A program made the position numbers and the translations under genes. From contig JAITNZ010000043.1 in NCBI GenBank assembly GCA_031290205.1, positions 1-5,004 on the forward strand: a stretch of 5,004 nucleotides of DNA, given 5' to 3'. Within the stretch, counting starts at the first letter, position 1. Every line of letters begins with the position of its first letter. This DNA comes from Spirochaetaceae bacterium. Its GTDB lineage: Bacteria; Spirochaetota; Spirochaetia; Treponematales; Breznakiellaceae. The notes under the pieces were generated by a model that was not told the origin of the DNA, did no database searches, and saw only the letters and a program-made list of their open reading frames with translations. Below, piece after piece: positions 4,860 through 5,004 of the stretch.

Positions 4860-5004
4860 ACGAGGGGGGCGTTGCGGGGGATACCCCCCGCAGAGGGCGC
4901 ACAGGTTCACCTAAAGGTGAACCTGCACTATTGTGCAGTGTTGGGGCGTCCTGCGCCACGCCTCTTCGTATGCCGCTGTTAAACGCCCTATCGGGCGCGG
5001 CGGC
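4860..5004. other. Dense hairpin region: structured RNA, recombination site or palindromic repeat
   Basis: There is no credible protein gene here, but many stems lie back to back. (A) TGCGGGGG 4873-4880 pairs with CCCCCGCA 4885-4892. (B) A perfect 10-bp stem, CAGGTTCACC 4902-4911 with GGTGAACCTG 4916-4925, has loop TAAA. (C) CTGCAC 4923-4928 pairs with GTGCAG 4933-4938, sharing three bases with B. (D) GGGGCGT 4943-4949 pairs with ACGCCTC 4958-4964 (one G-U). (E) CGCCC 4984-4988 pairs with GGGCG 4993-4997. GCCGC 4972-4976 can pair with GCGGC 5000-5004 around E. As an alternative to D, ACGA plus GGCGT (4860-4872) can pair imperfectly with ACGCC plus TCGT (4958-4969), enclosing A-C as a multibranch fold. 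No T-tract follows any stem, so simple terminators are unlikely. The element may run past the window edge. Confidence 0.6.
4902..4925. repeat. Perfect 10-bp inverted repeat
   Basis: CAGGTTCACC, TAAA, GGTGAACCTG is a perfect palindromic hairpin and the most stable single stem of the 3' region. It has no trailing T-run. The central GGTTCACC/GGTGAACC symmetry would also suit a dimeric DNA-binding protein, but nothing in the window identifies one. Confidence 0.75.

Noticed and set aside
4902..4925. tRNA T-arm suggested by GGTTCACC.
   Set aside because: There is no acceptor, D or anticodon arm at the right spacing, and the stem is longer and more perfect than a tRNA arm.
4836..4982. Open frame through the hairpin region ending at TAA 4980-4982, with a possible TTG start at 4872.
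   Set aside because: It has no ATG and no SD, and it passes entirely through perfect inverted repeats. Its composition is better explained by the palindromes than by a protein.

Overview
The window reads as bacterial chromosome of intermediate GC, with every recognisable gene on the + strand. No rRNA or marker gene fixes the taxon. Strong GGAGG-type ribosome binding sites, a lipobox with Ser before Cys (LSC), abundant homopolymer tracts and a Rel/SpoT-type alarmone synthetase would fit a gut-type spirochaete (Treponema-like) or a related anaerobe. That is only an inference.

Left part (1-906) is accessory DNA. It has the last codons of a probable HigB/RelE-like toxin overlapping a complete HigA-type antitoxin (28-354), then a strong intrinsic terminator (380-406). 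Next comes an orphan 141-residue protein of unknown function (450-875), whose stop codon lies in an 11-bp tandem duplication. After it is a phage/plasmid-type ParB-like nuclease-fold gene (935-1280), which is frameshifted once and cut short.

Centre and right (1277-4764) form one tightly packed run of genes joined by 1-7 nt overlaps. The first is a C-terminally truncated RelA/SpoT homologue with an intact-looking (p)ppGpp synthetase site and a ruined hydrolase site. It is followed by a CapA-family metallophosphatase-fold lipoprotein, a 24-codon mini-ORF that exactly bridges the gap, and azlC and azlD, the two subunits of a branched-chain amino acid exporter. The recovered frame of the ParB remnant also ends in an ATGA overlap with the RelA gene, so the chain formally begins there.

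The last 240 bp (4765-5004) have no credible protein gene. They hold a dense series of GC-rich hairpins (4860-5004), most of them enclosed by a longer imperfect stem and preceded by a possible extended -10 element. This could be a structured RNA, a recombination site (attC-like) or an intergenic palindromic repeat.

The most unusual item is the naturally shortened synthetase-only Rel protein, translationally coupled to a surface lipoprotein and an amino acid exporter. Whether it is a specialised alarmone module or a decaying relA relic cannot be settled from the sequence alone.
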